This document shows positions 34,039 through 44,023 of a stretch of 64,000 bases of DNA, piece after piece. Position 1 is the stretch's first letter. Each line of letters begins with the position of its first letter. The notes beneath the pieces are model-generated. The model did not search any database. It had not been told where the DNA came from and worked only from the letters and a program-made list of their open reading frames with translations. Both the position numbers and the translations under genes were made by a program. This stretch comes from Haloarcula marina. Its GTDB lineage: Archaea; Halobacteriota; Halobacteria; Halobacteriales; Haloarculaceae. The DNA lies in contig NZ_CP100404.1 in the NCBI RefSeq assembly GCF_024218775.1, positions 2,852,001-2,916,000 on the forward strand, written 5' to 3'.

Positions 34039-34792
34039 GGGAACCATCGCCCTCCTCTGTGTGGCCGGGTTGCTCGCCTTCGCAGGCACGGCGAGTGCTT
34101 TCACCATCTCGGCCGAGGGCGTTCCCTCCGACGCTGCCGTCGGCGACGAGGTGACGGTGACCTACACCATCGACGACCCGTTCACTGACACGTCCAACGA
34201 GTGGACGCTGCAGGGACAGACCCAACTGCAGGACGTGAGTTGGACCGTCACCGTCCTGCGGGCGGGGAGTCAGGTCAGCCAAGCGACCTACGGCGGCCAG
34301 AACTTTTCGCAGGCGCTGGACATCGACAACAACGGCGACCAGGTGACCGTCGAACTCACCGGGACGACGCCCGAAGTCGAGAACTACACCTACCAGCCAG
34401 AGGAGCAGTTCCGCGTCGCTAGCCTGACCCGCGTCAGCGGCAACAACGAAGAGGAGTTCCAGAACGACACCGCCCACCACTACACCGCCGACAGTCGCGA
34501 GGCCCGACAGGCCATCGACGACGCGCAGGCGGCCATCGACGCGGCGGGCGGCAACAGCGAGGCCGAGCAACTGCTCGACAGCGCCGTCTCCTCCTACGAG
34601 AACGGCAACTTCCAGAACGCAATCGACCTCGCCGAGCAGTCCCAGAACACGGCCCAACAGGCCCAGCAGAGCCAGCAGACGACCCAGACGCTCCTGCTGG
34701 CCGGTGGCGCATTGGTCGTCCTCCTCCTGCTTGGTGGCGGCGGCTACTACCTCTACACCCAGACGCAGGGTGACGACTACAGCAAACTGTAA
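34016..34792 (+). CDS. Secreted, C-terminally anchored protein coupled to cetZ1
   Basis: 258 residues. Signal peptide at ~8-28 ([18 protein letters not shown]), an Ig-like beta domain at ~30-140, a helical Ala/Gln-rich stretch at ~155-215 and a membrane helix at ~222-245 ([20 protein letters not shown]), then a short cytosolic tail. It begins inside the end of cetZ1 and ends in a one-base overlap with cofC (TAATG). Topology puts a small tail on the same side as CetZ1, so a membrane anchor for the polymer is conceivable but untested. Confidence 0.7.
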   Translation: MNLTHCSKGTIALLCVAGLLAFAGTASAFTISAEGVPSDAAVGDEVTVTYTIDDPFTDTSNEWTLQGQTQLQDVSWTVTVLRAGSQVSQATYGGQNFSQALDIDNNGDQVTVELTGTTPEVENYTYQPEEQFRVASLTRVSGNNEEEFQNDTAHHYTADSREARQAIDDAQAAIDAAGGNSEAEQLLDSAVSSYENGNFQNAIDLAEQSQNTAQQAQQSQQTTQTLLLAGGALVVLLLLGGGGYYLYTQTQGDDYSKL

Positions 34793-35403
34793 TGCGCGTC
34801 GTCGTCCCCGTCTCGGGGTCGGACCCCAAAACGCGGCTTTCCTCCGTTCTCACGGCCGACGAGCGCCGCGAGTTCACCGAGGCGATGCTCGCGGACGTGC
34901 TGTCGGCGCTCGATACCGCTGGCCACGCTCCCGAAGTCGTCGCCACCGCGCCGGTCGACGCCGACGCGCCGGTAGCCGTCGACGACCGACCGCTGGACTC
35001 GCTGGTCAACGGCCTGCTTGCCGCCGAGGACGGGGCGCTGGCGGTGGTGATGGCGGACCTCCCCTTGCTCACGCCCGACGCCGTCGGCCGCCTGTTCGCG
35101 CCCGACGCGGACGTGGTGTTGGCCCCGGGACTCGGCGGCGGGACGAACGCGTTCGTCTGTCGCCACCCCGACTTTCGAGTCGACTACCACGGCGCGTCGA
35201 TACGCGACCACCGACGCATCGCTGACGAGGTGGGGGGAACGCTCGCGGAAGTCGACTCGCGGGTGCTGGCGACCGACATCGACGAACCGGCCGACCTCGC
35301 GGAAGTGCTGTTGCACGGTGACGGCGTCGCCGCCGATTGGTTGATTGACGCGGGCTTCGAGTTGGCCCTTGACGACGGCCGGGTCGGCATCACCCGTGAG
35401 TGA
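34792..35403 (+). CDS. cofC: 2-phospho-L-lactate guanylyltransferase
   Basis: 203 residues. The nucleotidyltransferase start [18 protein letters not shown] and the metal-site strand [14 protein letters not shown] fit CofC, which activates 2-phospholactate with GTP on the way to coenzyme F420. It lies 33 bases before cofG. Confidence 0.9.
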   Translation: MRVVVPVSGSDPKTRLSSVLTADERREFTEAMLADVLSALDTAGHAPEVVATAPVDADAPVAVDDRPLDSLVNGLLAAEDGALAVVMADLPLLTPDAVGRLFAPDADVVLAPGLGGGTNAFVCRHPDFRVDYHGASIRDHRRIADEVGGTLAEVDSRVLATDIDEPADLAEVLLHGDGVAADWLIDAGFELALDDGRVGITRE

Positions 35404-35436
35404 ACCCTTTTAGTCGTCCGGCACGCACCCGCGAAC

Positions 35437-36543
35437 GTGATTCCCGGGGCCGACGCGTACGGTATCGACCTGTCTCTGTCCGAGGACGACGTGGAGCGAC
35501 TGCTTTCGGTGACCCCAGCAGACGTTTCGGCGGCCGAGGAACTCTCGTACTGTCGGAACGTGTTCGTCCCGCTGACGACGGCCTGCCGGTACACCTGCAC
35601 CTACTGCACGTACTACGACCCGCCGGGACAGGCCACGCTGATGACGCCCGCGGAGATACGCGAGACGTGCCGCGAGGGGGCCGCCGCGGGGTGTACGGAG
35701 GCGCTCTTTACCTTCGGCGACGACCCCGACGACCGCTACACCGAACTGTACGCCCAACTCTCGGAGTTGGGCCACGACACCATCCACGAGTACCTCCGCG
35801 AGGCCTGCGAAATCGCGCTCGAAGAGGGGTTGCTCCCGCACGCCAACCCCGGCGACCAGACGCGCGAGCAGATGGAGACGGTGGCGGACCTCAACGCCTC
35901 GATGGGCGTGATGCTGGAGACGACGGCCGAGGTGCAGGCCCACGGCGGCCCGCGTGCCAAGAACCCCGGCCAGCGACTCGCGACGATTCGGACCGCGGGG
36001 GAACTCGGCGTGCCCTTCACGACGGGCATCCTCGTCGGCCTCGGTGAAGACTGGCGGGACCGCGCCGAGAGCGTCCTCGCCATCCGGGAGATGCACGAAC
36101 GGTACGGCCACGTACAGGAGGTCATCGTCCAACCGGTCGTCGAGAACGAGCGCTGGCGGGACGGCTCGCCGGACCTCGCGACGATGCGGCGCGTGACGGC
36201 GATGGCCCGCGCGGGACTGCCCGAGGAGGTGTCGGTTCAGGTCCCGCCGAACCTCGCGCCCGCCCGGGAGTTAACCGACTGCGGCATCGACGACCTCGGC
36301 GGCGTCTCGCCGGTGACCGTCGACCACATCAACCCCGAGTACGAGTGGCCCGCCCTGCGGGAACTGCGGGCCGTCGCCGACGCCGCCGAGGTTCCGCTCA
36401 GGGAACGCCTGCCGGTGTACGAGCGCTTCGCCGACGACGGGTGGCTCACCCCGCCCATCGAGGCCGCAATCGACGCGGACGACGGGGCGGGGCGGCGGTT
36501 CCGCGCGGTCCTCGAACGCGGCGAAAACCCGGTGACTATCTGA
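35437..36543 (+). CDS. cofG: FO synthase subunit CofG (radical SAM)
   Basis: 368 residues. The radical SAM cluster motif is CRYTCTYC (CxxxCxxC, ~50-57). CofG together with CofH builds the deazaflavin FO, the chromophore of F420, from tyrosine and a ribityl-pyrimidine. The start is GTG 35437. Convergent with cofH across a 215-base gap where I see no gene. Confidence 0.92.
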   Translation: MIPGADAYGIDLSLSEDDVERLLSVTPADVSAAEELSYCRNVFVPLTTACRYTCTYCTYYDPPGQATLMTPAEIRETCREGAAAGCTEALFTFGDDPDDRYTELYAQLSELGHDTIHEYLREACEIALEEGLLPHANPGDQTREQMETVADLNASMGVMLETTAEVQAHGGPRAKNPGQRLATIRTAGELGVPFTTGILVGLGEDWRDRAESVLAIREMHERYGHVQEVIVQPVVENERWRDGSPDLATMRRVTAMARAGLPEEVSVQVPPNLAPARELTDCGIDDLGGVSPVTVDHINPEYEWPALRELRAVADAAEVPLRERLPVYERFADDGWLTPPIEAAIDADDGAGRRFRAVLERGENPVTI

Positions 36544-36758
36544 GCGCGGGACGCCTATCCCCCGATATTTGGGAGGTATTCCGGAACCACCTAGTCAGCT
36601 AGGCAGTACATATTTCCCCACCGGGGACCATGTCTGTTCATGCCAGGGCGTGCCTCTGACAGCCTCCCTGGCGGCAGTCACACGGCGGGGACGGGTCTCC
36701 GTGCCTGCCTATCAGATTCCTGTCGAAATCGACGCGGAGTGCCGACGCCGTTGGTCGG

Positions 36759-38105
36759 TCAGTCCAACAGCGGCGTCCCGTCGGCCCGCGGTCCGAGTTC
36801 CGGCCCGACCACGGCCGACTCCGGGTCGACGACGCGGCGTTGCTCGTAGTCGGTCGACCGCTCGACCGGCGTCCGACCGATGGCCGTAATCATGTCCGTG
36901 TACTCGCGGAACGACCGGAACTCCCCGTAGCCGCCACCGGCGCGCTTCGTTATCTCCTCGGAGAGGATGGTGCCCATGAAGTCGTCGGCCCCGCAGGTGA
37001 GCAGTTTCAGACCGCGGGCGTCCCCGTACTTCACCCACGAGGACTGGACGTGGTCGACGTTGTCCAAGAAGAGTCGCCCGACGGCGATCATCAGTTCGTC
37101 TTCGGCGGGACTGGCCCCGCCGTCGACCATCCCGCGCTCGAACAGCGGCGTCTCCTCGTGGACGAACGAGAGCGGGACGAACTCCGTTATCGCGCCGGTT
37201 CGGTCCTGTAGCTCACGAATCTTTTCGAGATGGAGCACGCGGTGCATCTCGTTTTCGACGTGGCCGTACATGATAGTCGAGGTGAGGCCGAGGCCGACGC
37301 TGGCGGCGGCCTCCATCGCGTCAAGCCACTCGCCCGTGTCGATTTTTCCGGGGCAGATGACCGACCGAACCTCGTCGACGAGAATTTCGGCGGCCGTTCC
37401 GGGGACGCTGTCGAGGCCCGCGTCCTTGAGGCGGGAGAACACTTCCTCGTAGGACCAGTCCGTCCCGCGGCGGGCGTGGTAGGCCTCCTCCGGCGTCATC
37501 GAGTGAAGATGGACGCCACCGACATCCATCGCGCGCAACTGCTCGCAGTAGGTCCCGGGGTCCACGTCGTACTCGGCGGCGGGCCGGTAGTTCAGGTCGC
37601 CGCGGTCGCTCGCTTCGAGAATCTCTAGATGCTCCTCGTCCAACGCGAGCGCCGGGTGCAGTCCCGAGACGGACGTGACCTCGTAGACGCCCCGGTCGAC
37701 GGCGTCGGCCACGATGTCGCGGGACTCGCTGGGCGTCTTGGTGAAGCCGCCGTGGTCGTCCTGGTAGCTGCTGCGGAACTGCTCGGAGCGGTCCTTGAAG
37801 TTACAGAACAGACAGCCGGTGTTGCAGGCCGTCGTGACGTTGTTGTTGAGGTTGGCGACGAACGTCACCTCGTCGCCGACGACTTCGGCCCGGCGTCGGT
37901 CGGCCGCTTCGAGGACGAGTTCCTTCCGGTGGCGGTCGATGCCCTCGTGGTCTGTCCCGGTCGTGATGAGTTCCACGCCGTCGGCGACCGAGAGGCGAAC
38001 GCCGTCGCGGGCCTTCGCGAGCGCGTTCTCGAAGGACTGGTCCGTCACCGGCCGGTGCTCGAAGTCGGATTCACCGGTCGGCGAGGCGTCGGAGGCGTCC
38101 GGCAT
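36759..38105 (-). CDS. cofH: FO synthase subunit CofH (radical SAM)
   Basis: 448 residues. CxxxCxxC is seen in TTACNTGCLFCNFKD. CofH adds the tyrosine-derived radical to the ribityl-uracil; CofG then closes the ring. Start at ATG 38105 (MPDASDASPTGES), because the 21 residues upstream are basic and atypical. Its C-terminus extends past the usual core, ending GTPLLD. Confidence 0.92.
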   Translation of the reverse strand: MPDASDASPTGESDFEHRPVTDQSFENALAKARDGVRLSVADGVELITTGTDHEGIDRHRKELVLEAADRRRAEVVGDEVTFVANLNNNVTTACNTGCLFCNFKDRSEQFRSSYQDDHGGFTKTPSESRDIVADAVDRGVYEVTSVSGLHPALALDEEHLEILEASDRGDLNYRPAAEYDVDPGTYCEQLRAMDVGGVHLHSMTPEEAYHARRGTDWSYEEVFSRLKDAGLDSVPGTAAEILVDEVRSVICPGKIDTGEWLDAMEAAASVGLGLTSTIMYGHVENEMHRVLHLEKIRELQDRTGAITEFVPLSFVHEETPLFERGMVDGGASPAEDELMIAVGRLFLDNVDHVQSSWVKYGDARGLKLLTCGADDFMGTILSEEITKRAGGGYGEFRSFREYTDMITAIGRTPVERSTDYEQRRVVDPESAVVGPELGPRADGTPLLD

Positions 38106-38164
38106 TGCTCCACTGAAAGTGGACGACAGCCAAAAGCGTGTGGGTGTCTGCCAGCGGCGTCTCG

Positions 38165-38761
38165 TCACGAACGGAGCGACGAGCGTCCCGCGGCGAGTGC
38201 CTCGGCGTACGCGTCGCTATCACGCAGTTCGGGAAGCGGGGTCGGCGGCGATGGAGCGGTCGAGAGAGATTGTAGGGAGCGGCCCCAGTGCCCGACATCG
38301 TGCCAATCGCCGTTCTTGTAGCCGACGTCGCGGTAGATGCCCACCTTCTCGAACCCGTGTGACTCGTGGAACGCGACACTCCGAGGGTTGGGGAGCGCGA
38401 TGACGGCGTAGGCCGTTCGCAGTCCCTGAAGCTCCAAGAGCGCGAACAGCGAGTCGTAGAGCGCGGTCGCGATTCCGTGTCGCCGCCACGAATCGTGGAC
38501 GTACACCGACACCTCGACGGCCCACTGGTACGCTTCGCGCTCTCTGTACGGACTCGCGTAGACGTATCCCGTTATCTCGTCGTCGTATTCACAGACCAGC
38601 CACGGCAGTCGGTCGACAGTCTTGCCGATGCGCTGGGCGATTTCCTCGGGCGTCGGCGGACGGGTCTCGAACGAGATGTGCGTCTGCTCGACGACGGGCG
38701 CGTAGATGTCCGCAATCGCGCCCGCGTCGTCCGCCGTCGCCAGTCGAATCGTCGAGTCCAT
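38165..38761 (-). CDS. GNAT N-acetyltransferase (Pat-like)
   Basis: 198 residues. It has the phosphinothricin-acetyltransferase-like layout: TIRLATADDAGAIADIYAPV at the start, acetyl-CoA loop DSWRRHGIATALYDSL, and FHESHGFEKVGIYRDVGYKN near the end. The C-terminal ~25 residues (after GRSLQS) are an extra Pro/Ser tail. Substrate unknown. Confidence 0.85.
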   Translation of the reverse strand: MDSTIRLATADDAGAIADIYAPVVEQTHISFETRPPTPEEIAQRIGKTVDRLPWLVCEYDDEITGYVYASPYREREAYQWAVEVSVYVHDSWRRHGIATALYDSLFALLELQGLRTAYAVIALPNPRSVAFHESHGFEKVGIYRDVGYKNGDWHDVGHWGRSLQSLSTAPSPPTPLPELRDSDAYAEALAAGRSSLRS

Positions 38762-38839
38762 TCGAGCTAGTACTGACTCGCGTCGCTGAAATACCGCTCG
38801 CCGACTGAGCGGGACCCGCGTCGCTCGCCCGGCGGTCGG

Positions 38840-39859
38840 TCACCCGGACGGAAGCACGCCGCCGATAGCCCCCACCGTCTCCGCGACGACCCACGCGACG
38901 AACGCGAGGTACGTTCCGAGAAGGGCGTAGGACTCGACGGTACTCAGCGCGAGGTCCGTCCGGAGCGTCGTGAAGAGGAGGACGGTGGCCGCCGTCAGGA
39001 CGCCGAACATCGGGACGGCCATCGCGAAGTCGACGGTCCACGCGCCGACGAGGAGGACGCCCGCCGGGATGGCGACGAGGAGGTCGAACGTGTTCGACCC
39101 GAGGACGTTCGCCAGCGAGGTGACGCCCCGATTGTCGCGGGCGGCGCGGACGCTGACCAGCGTGTCGGGGAGGCTGGTCGCCGCCGCAAGGATGGTCACG
39201 CCGAGGAGGAACTCGTCGGCCCCCGCCGCCTGCCCGATGACGCCCACCGAGTGAACGAGGTTCTCGACGGCGACGAGGATGACCGCCAGCCCCGCGAGCA
39301 AGAAGAGCCACTGTCGGCGGACGGCGACGCCGTCTTCGCCCCCGGTATCGTGCTGGTGGTCCGCCGTGTCCTGATACTGGATGAAGACGTACAGGCCGTA
39401 CAGCGCCAGCGGAATGACCGCCAGCGGCCGGGTGACGACGCCCGACAGCGACGCCTCGCCGGGGTAGTAGATGACCGCCAGCGCGAAGGTGATGAGCAAC
39501 ACCGACACCGCGAGCATGTAGAACTGCGCCTCCTTGTAGACGAGCGTCCGGTTCGAGTCCACGTCGCCGCCCGTGAGGATACCCGCGGCCGCGGGAATCA
39601 CGAGGACGTTGAAGATGGCCGACCCGACGATAGCGCCGACGCCGAGCGGCATCGACCCGTCGAGGGCCGCCACGACGACGGTGGCGAGTTCCGGGAAACT
39701 GGACCCGATGGCGACGATGATGGCCCCCTGCACGACGTCCGGGAGGCCGTAGTGGGCCGCCAGGCGCTCGCTTGCCATCTCGAGCCACTCGCTGCCCTTC
39801 CATATCGCCGCCGTCGCCGCGGCGATGATGGCCGCTTCGACCAGTAGGTTCGCCGCCAT
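38840..39859 (-). CDS. Sodium/calcium exchanger family membrane protein
   Basis: 339 residues, about ten membrane helices in two inverted halves, each with the cation-site motif (GSSFPELATV and AAATSLPDTLVS). A charged loop between halves (QDTADHQHDTGGEDG) is cytosolic or external. CaCA family proteins exchange Ca2+ for Na+ or K+. Divergent from nadE. Confidence 0.88.
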   Translation of the reverse strand: MAANLLVEAAIIAAATAAIWKGSEWLEMASERLAAHYGLPDVVQGAIIVAIGSSFPELATVVVAALDGSMPLGVGAIVGSAIFNVLVIPAAAGILTGGDVDSNRTLVYKEAQFYMLAVSVLLITFALAVIYYPGEASLSGVVTRPLAVIPLALYGLYVFIQYQDTADHQHDTGGEDGVAVRRQWLFLLAGLAVILVAVENLVHSVGVIGQAAGADEFLLGVTILAAATSLPDTLVSVRAARDNRGVTSLANVLGSNTFDLLVAIPAGVLLVGAWTVDFAMAVPMFGVLTAATVLLFTTLRTDLALSTVESYALLGTYLAFVAWVVAETVGAIGGVLPSG

Positions 39860-39947
39860 GTAGCTGGACCTTACCCCCGCGGGGCAAAGCGGTTCCCATC
39901 CGCAGACGGGCGGGGGAACACTAGCACTCCCTCCCAGTGTTGGAAGT

Positions 39948-39955
39948 GTTTAAGG
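39948..39955 (+). promoter_or_regulatory. TATA-like element of nadE
   Basis: GTTTAAGG about 60 bases upstream of the chosen nadE start. It argues that translation does not begin at the upstream ATG 39969, which would fall before or at the transcription start. Confidence 0.4.
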
Positions 39956-40013
39956 ACTAGTCGTATATGTGCTCGTTCGATTCGTTTACTCAACAGACGA
40001 AGACGCACGACCA

Positions 40014-40901
40014 ATGATGAGTGAAACGATACGACATTCCGACAGTCCAGTCGAACCCTCCACCAGCGACGTCGACGCGGTCGAGTCGGCGGTCACGGCC
40101 TTCCTCCGCGACCAGGTACAGGCCGCCGACGCCACGGGCGTCGTCGTCCCGATGAGCGGCGGCCTCGACTCGGCAGTGGCCGCGACGCTCGCCGCCGACG
40201 CCCTCGGCCCCGAACGCGTCCTCGGCCTCGGCCTCCCGTGTCACAAGAGCGACGCCGCCGACGCGATGACCGCCGGGACGATAGCCGACCACCTCGGCAT
40301 CGACTTCGAACGCGTGCACCTCCGGCCCCTCCTCCACCAGTTCGACCAGAGCGTCCGCCCGGTGCTGGACCCCGACGCCGACTCCGCCCGGACGCCGACG
40401 CCCGACCGCGCGCTGGGCAACGCCGTCGCCCGCCTCCGGATGGTGTGTGCCTACTACGCCGCCAACCGGACGAACCGACTCGTCCTCGGGACGGCCAACC
40501 GCTCCGAACTCCTCCTCGGCTACGTCACGAAGTACGGCGACGCCGGGGCGGACCTGTTCCCGCTGGGCGACCTCTACAAGACGGAGGTGCGGGCGCTGGG
40601 CGAGCACCTCAGTCTCCCCGAGAGCGTCGTCGAGAAACCCCCGACGGCGGGCTTTTACCCGGGACAGACCGACGCCGACGACCTCGGAGCGACCTACGAC
40701 ACTATCGACTCCCTGCTCTGGCGGGTCGTCGAACAGGGCGAGTCCGTCGAGACGGCCGCCGACGCCGTCGACATCGACGACGCGACCGCGAAACGACTGG
40801 TCGGGATGTGTACCGAGACGGTCCACAAGCGCCGGATGCCGCCGACGCCGGGCCTCGGCGAGCGGTCGCGGCGGCCGACCGGCGACGGCGACGCCGAGTG
40901 A
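40014..40901 (+). CDS. nadE: NAD+ synthase
   Basis: 295 residues. The ATP-pyrophosphatase P-loop is [10 protein letters not shown] (~43-52). NadE adenylates and amidates deamido-NAD, the last step to [20 protein letters not shown] and [17 protein letters not shown] are family marks. ATG 40014 or 40017. No glutaminase domain, so ammonia-dependent. Confidence 0.92.
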   Translation: MMSETIRHSDSPVEPSTSDVDAVESAVTAFLRDQVQAADATGVVVPMSGGLDSAVAATLAADALGPERVLGLGLPCHKSDAADAMTAGTIADHLGIDFERVHLRPLLHQFDQSVRPVLDPDADSARTPTPDRALGNAVARLRMVCAYYAANRTNRLVLGTANRSELLLGYVTKYGDAGADLFPLGDLYKTEVRALGEHLSLPESVVEKPPTAGFYPGQTDADDLGATYDTIDSLLWRVVEQGESVETAADAVDIDDATAKRLVGMCTETVHKRRMPPTPGLGERSRRPTGDGDAE

Positions 40902-40936
40902 GAAACGTCTTTGTCCCCGGCCGCAAAGCGCCGCCA

Positions 40937-41971
40937 ATGACGAGCGTCAAGGAGTTCCGCGTCGACGAACCCGCGACGGCCACCGACCTCGGCCGCGGCG
41001 CGTTCGTGTTCACGGACGACTACTCGGTGTTCGACTGGGGGAAGATGCCCGACGAGATTCCGGAGAAGGGGGCCTCGCTGTGTACGATGGGCGCGTTCAA
41101 CTTCCAGTTGCTCGAAGAGAACCACATCCCGACCCACTACGAGGGCGTCCGCGTCGACGGGACCGACGACGTGCTCGACCTCGGTGAGGCGCTCTCGGCG
41201 GGCCACGCACCCGAAGAGATGGTCATCGCGCTGACGCAGGTCCCCGACCTGCCCTTCGCCGACGGGGAGTACGACTACGAGGCCTACCACGACGCGGCGG
41301 GCCAGAACTACCTGATTCCGCTCGAAATCGTCTTCCGGAACCGCGTCCCTATCGGGTCCTCGCTCCGGAAGCGGACGGACCCGGCGGACCACGGACTGGA
41401 GTTCGAGGAGTGGCCCGACGAACCGGTCGACCTCGACACACCGGTCGTCGAGTTCTCCACCAAGTACGAGGAACAGGACAGTTACCTCGGCCGAGAGGCG
41501 GCCGACCGCATCGCGGGGGCGGCGAGCGTCGACCAACTGGAGGAACTGGCGCTCGCGGTCAACCACATCGTCACCGACCAAGCCGCCGAGGCGGGCCTCG
41601 TTCACGAGGACGGGAAAATCGAGTGTCTGTACCACGAGGGACAGATTCGCGTCGCCGACGTGGTCGGCACGTTCGACGAGAACCGCTTCTCCTACGACGG
41701 CCAGCAAGTCTCGAAGGAGGTCATCCGCCAGTACCACAAGCGCACCCAACCGGAGTGGGTCGATGCCGTCGGCGCGGCCAAGGAGCGCGCGAAAGCCGAC
41801 GGCGTCGCCGACTGGAAGTCGCTGTGTGAGTCGTCCCCGGAACCGCTCGACGAGTCAGTTATCGGCGTCGCTCGGGACCTCTACTGTGCGGGGACGAACG
41901 CCTACGTCGGTGGCGACGTGTTCGACGCCCCGTCGCTGGAGGCCGCCGTCGACGCCGCTCGGGACCTCTGA
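40937..41971 (+). CDS. purC: SAICAR synthetase
   Basis: 344 residues. Typical PurC motifs: [20 protein letters not shown] near the start and [20 protein letters not shown] further on. It joins aspartate to CAIR in purine synthesis. Longer than bacterial PurC (~240 residues), as usual in haloarchaea. Start at ATG 40937, 35 bases after nadE. A long in-frame extension into nadE is ignored. Confidence 0.93.
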   Translation: MTSVKEFRVDEPATATDLGRGAFVFTDDYSVFDWGKMPDEIPEKGASLCTMGAFNFQLLEENHIPTHYEGVRVDGTDDVLDLGEALSAGHAPEEMVIALTQVPDLPFADGEYDYEAYHDAAGQNYLIPLEIVFRNRVPIGSSLRKRTDPADHGLEFEEWPDEPVDLDTPVVEFSTKYEEQDSYLGREAADRIAGAASVDQLEELALAVNHIVTDQAAEAGLVHEDGKIECLYHEGQIRVADVVGTFDENRFSYDGQQVSKEVIRQYHKRTQPEWVDAVGAAKERAKADGVADWKSLCESSPEPLDESVIGVARDLYCAGTNAYVGGDVFDAPSLEAAVDAARDL

Positions 41972-41990
41972 ATCGGCTCTGTCGAAATTC

Positions 41991-42004
41991 TCGTTCGCGA
42001 ACGA
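41991..42004. other. 14-base perfect palindrome between convergent genes
   Basis: TCGTTCGCGAACGA, 20 bases after the purC stop. No T-tract follows, so termination is uncertain; a protein-binding site is the alternative. Confidence 0.3.
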
Positions 42005-42063
42005 AGGGACGGCAGCCACTTACTAGACCGAGGGTCGGGAGAGGCTATCGTCGCCCTGCCGAG

Positions 42064-42900
42064 TTACACCTCGACGACGTTGTACGAGAGGTTCATCAGC
42101 GTGTTGCCGTCGCTGCTGAACGGGATGACGAACCGCGACTGGCCGCTGGAGTCGCTGAACCCTGACTCGACCGTCGGTTCCGTGAGATGCCACCGGGTGT
42201 TGTCCCGGAAGCCGCTGAACACGTCGTCGACGTTCCCGCCGTTGTCAGCTTCGCGAAAGGTTCCCGTGATTTCGATGTAGGCGTTCGCACGCTCCGCCGC
42301 CGAGAGATTGGGGAAGACGAACTCGACCGGTGCAAACTCGGTCTCGAGAACCAGTCCGTCGTCCTCCGCTATCTCCTTGGCACTGCCCTCGTTGGCCGAC
42401 CAGACCCGCTTCCGGTCCTTCGTCGTCGACACCGACGTTCCCCGGGCGGTCGCGGAGATAGTTATCTCGCCGTATATCTCCTCGGTGTTCGGGCCGTTGA
42501 ACACGGCGTCCGATGCCTCGTCGATGTAGAGGTAGAACCGCTCGACGCGGTAGCGCAACTCCGGCGCGGGCGTCACGAGTTCGACCGCTATCGGCTCTGG
42601 CTGGACCGTGATGACCTCTAGCTCCGGGTCCGGTTCGGGCGTGGCCGTCGCCGTCGGCGTGGGGGATTCGGTAGCCGTGGGCGTCGGGGTCCGCGTCGCC
42701 GTCCGCGTCGGAGTCGGCGTCCGGGTCGCCGTCTGTGGCTCGGATGTCGACCCACCCCCGCCGACGTTGACGTTGAACGTACAGCCAGCGAGCGCGGCGA
42801 GAGAGGCCCCAGCACCGGCCAGAAACGCCCGCCTACCGCGTGGATTCCGGGTCCCGGCGGCGTCGCCGGTGTCACGAGAATCCGTGTGCTTGGGAGTCAT
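42064..42900 (-). CDS. Tat-type lipoprotein with Thr/Pro linker
   Basis: 278 residues. Twin-arginine signal GRRAFLAGAGASLAALAGC with a lipobox Cys near residue 40, then a Thr-Pro-rich repetitive linker (~55-95) and a beta-rich domain that could be an Ig-like fold. Starts at ATG 42900; an upstream extension is Arg-rich and unlikely. Function unknown; probably cell-surface. Confidence 0.8.
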   Translation of the reverse strand: MTPKHTDSRDTGDAAGTRNPRGRRAFLAGAGASLAALAGCTFNVNVGGGGSTSEPQTATRTPTPTRTATRTPTPTATESPTPTATATPEPDPELEVITVQPEPIAVELVTPAPELRYRVERFYLYIDEASDAVFNGPNTEEIYGEITISATARGTSVSTTKDRKRVWSANEGSAKEIAEDDGLVLETEFAPVEFVFPNLSAAERANAYIEITGTFREADNGGNVDDVFSGFRDNTRWHLTEPTVESGFSDSSGQSRFVIPFSSDGNTLMNLSYNVVEV

Positions 42901-43165
42901 GACAGGTATCCGTGACAGGACGTATTGAGCCTTTCCCCGAGCCGACGTTCGCGAGGGTTTCAGGCGCTTAGGACGTGAATACCCAGTCATCGCGGCCGGG
43001 GTGACGCGCCTCCCGTCGGCCGCGCCCTCGGGTCGTCTCTCCGTTGCCACCCACGGAGAAGGTAGTCCCTATCTGGCAGTCGAAACTTCTTCACCGCCAC
43101 TGCGCGGGGGGACATTTCGGGACCGGTCGTCGGTCGTCGAACTGAGCGGTTCCTGTAGGGTATTG

Positions 43166-43187
43166 CATATGTATAAATACACATATG
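43166..43187 (+). promoter_or_regulatory. Palindromic promoter with TATA box in the spacer
   Basis: CATATGT (43166-43172) and ACATATG (43181-43187) flank ATAAATAC. The TATA box sits ~26 bases from ATG 43201, the distance expected for a leaderless mRNA. A bound dimer would cover the TATA box. Confidence 0.55.
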
Positions 43188-43200
43188 TCGTGTGTAATTT

Positions 43201-43962
43201 ATGTCAGGAGACCGGCTGACGAGACGACGACTGCTGCTCGGGGCAACCGCGGCGACCGCGGCGCTCACCGGTTGCCTCAGTGGTGACGGTGGGAGCGGGG
43301 AGACCGCCAATAATTCGGGGGGAACCGCGACGACGGAATCACAGACGGCGACCCCAGCAGAGACTTCGACGCCCGTAACGACCACGAGCGACCCAACGAC
43401 GACGCTCGATGAATCGGCGGGGGTCTGTGCTCCCTGGGAAGGGCAGACGACTTCGTACGACGCCGCGGGGACGCCGTTCTTTTGCACCTACGACCACGTA
43501 GTCGCGTGGACGCCCGGAGAGAGTACCAGCCACTCCAGAGGGCACTTCGTCCGATTCACCAGCCCGCCGGTCGGGGACGACGACTTCGCCCTGACGCTGC
43601 GTGTCAGTCAGGACAACGTGCCGCTGACCGCGGCCGAGCGCGACGATGAAATCGAGTTCCTGACGAATCTCGACACCGAACCGCGCGAGGTCGTCGACGA
43701 GGTCACGTACGACGGGGAGTCCCGTCCCGTGCTGGGCCTCGCCGAGGGGACGTATCCGTACTACCAACCGGGACTGTCCGTGTTCCTGCCGTACGGTTCG
43801 GGTAGCGACCGCCGATACTACGGAGTAGGTGCCGTGCTGTTCAGCGGGTTAGGGGTGTCCGACGAGGCCCGTCCCGCGTGTATCGCGGCCGCCGAGGCCG
43901 CTCAGTCGGCGGTGGTGCAGAGCCTCGCGCCGAATCCGGAGACCACGTTCGAGGGGGCCTGA
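43201..43962 (+). CDS. Tat-type lipoprotein
   Basis: 253 residues. RRRLLLGATAATAALTGC gives the twin-arginine signal and lipobox; a Thr/Glu-rich linker follows (~40-75), then a globular domain with GVCAPWEGQT and later FSGLGVSDEARPAC. The two Cys could pair. Likely leaderless transcript under the palindromic promoter. Function unknown. Confidence 0.8.
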   Translation: MSGDRLTRRRLLLGATAATAALTGCLSGDGGSGETANNSGGTATTESQTATPAETSTPVTTTSDPTTTLDESAGVCAPWEGQTTSYDAAGTPFFCTYDHVVAWTPGESTSHSRGHFVRFTSPPVGDDDFALTLRVSQDNVPLTAAERDDEIEFLTNLDTEPREVVDEVTYDGESRPVLGLAEGTYPYYQPGLSVFLPYGSGSDRRYYGVGAVLFSGLGVSDEARPACIAAAEAAQSAVVQSLAPNPETTFEGA

Positions 43963-44023
43963 CCGTGGGACCGCTGGCCCCGCCGTGCGAAAGAGTTCGG
44001 CGATTACTGAAGGTCCTGTCCGC

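Noticed and set aside
36544-36758. Possible small gene between cofG and cofH
   Set aside because: Open frames here run into cofH antisense and show no protein-like pattern.
40238-41971. 577-codon frame ending with purC
   Set aside because: The first ~233 codons are an Arg-rich shadow of nadE; PurC starts at 40937.
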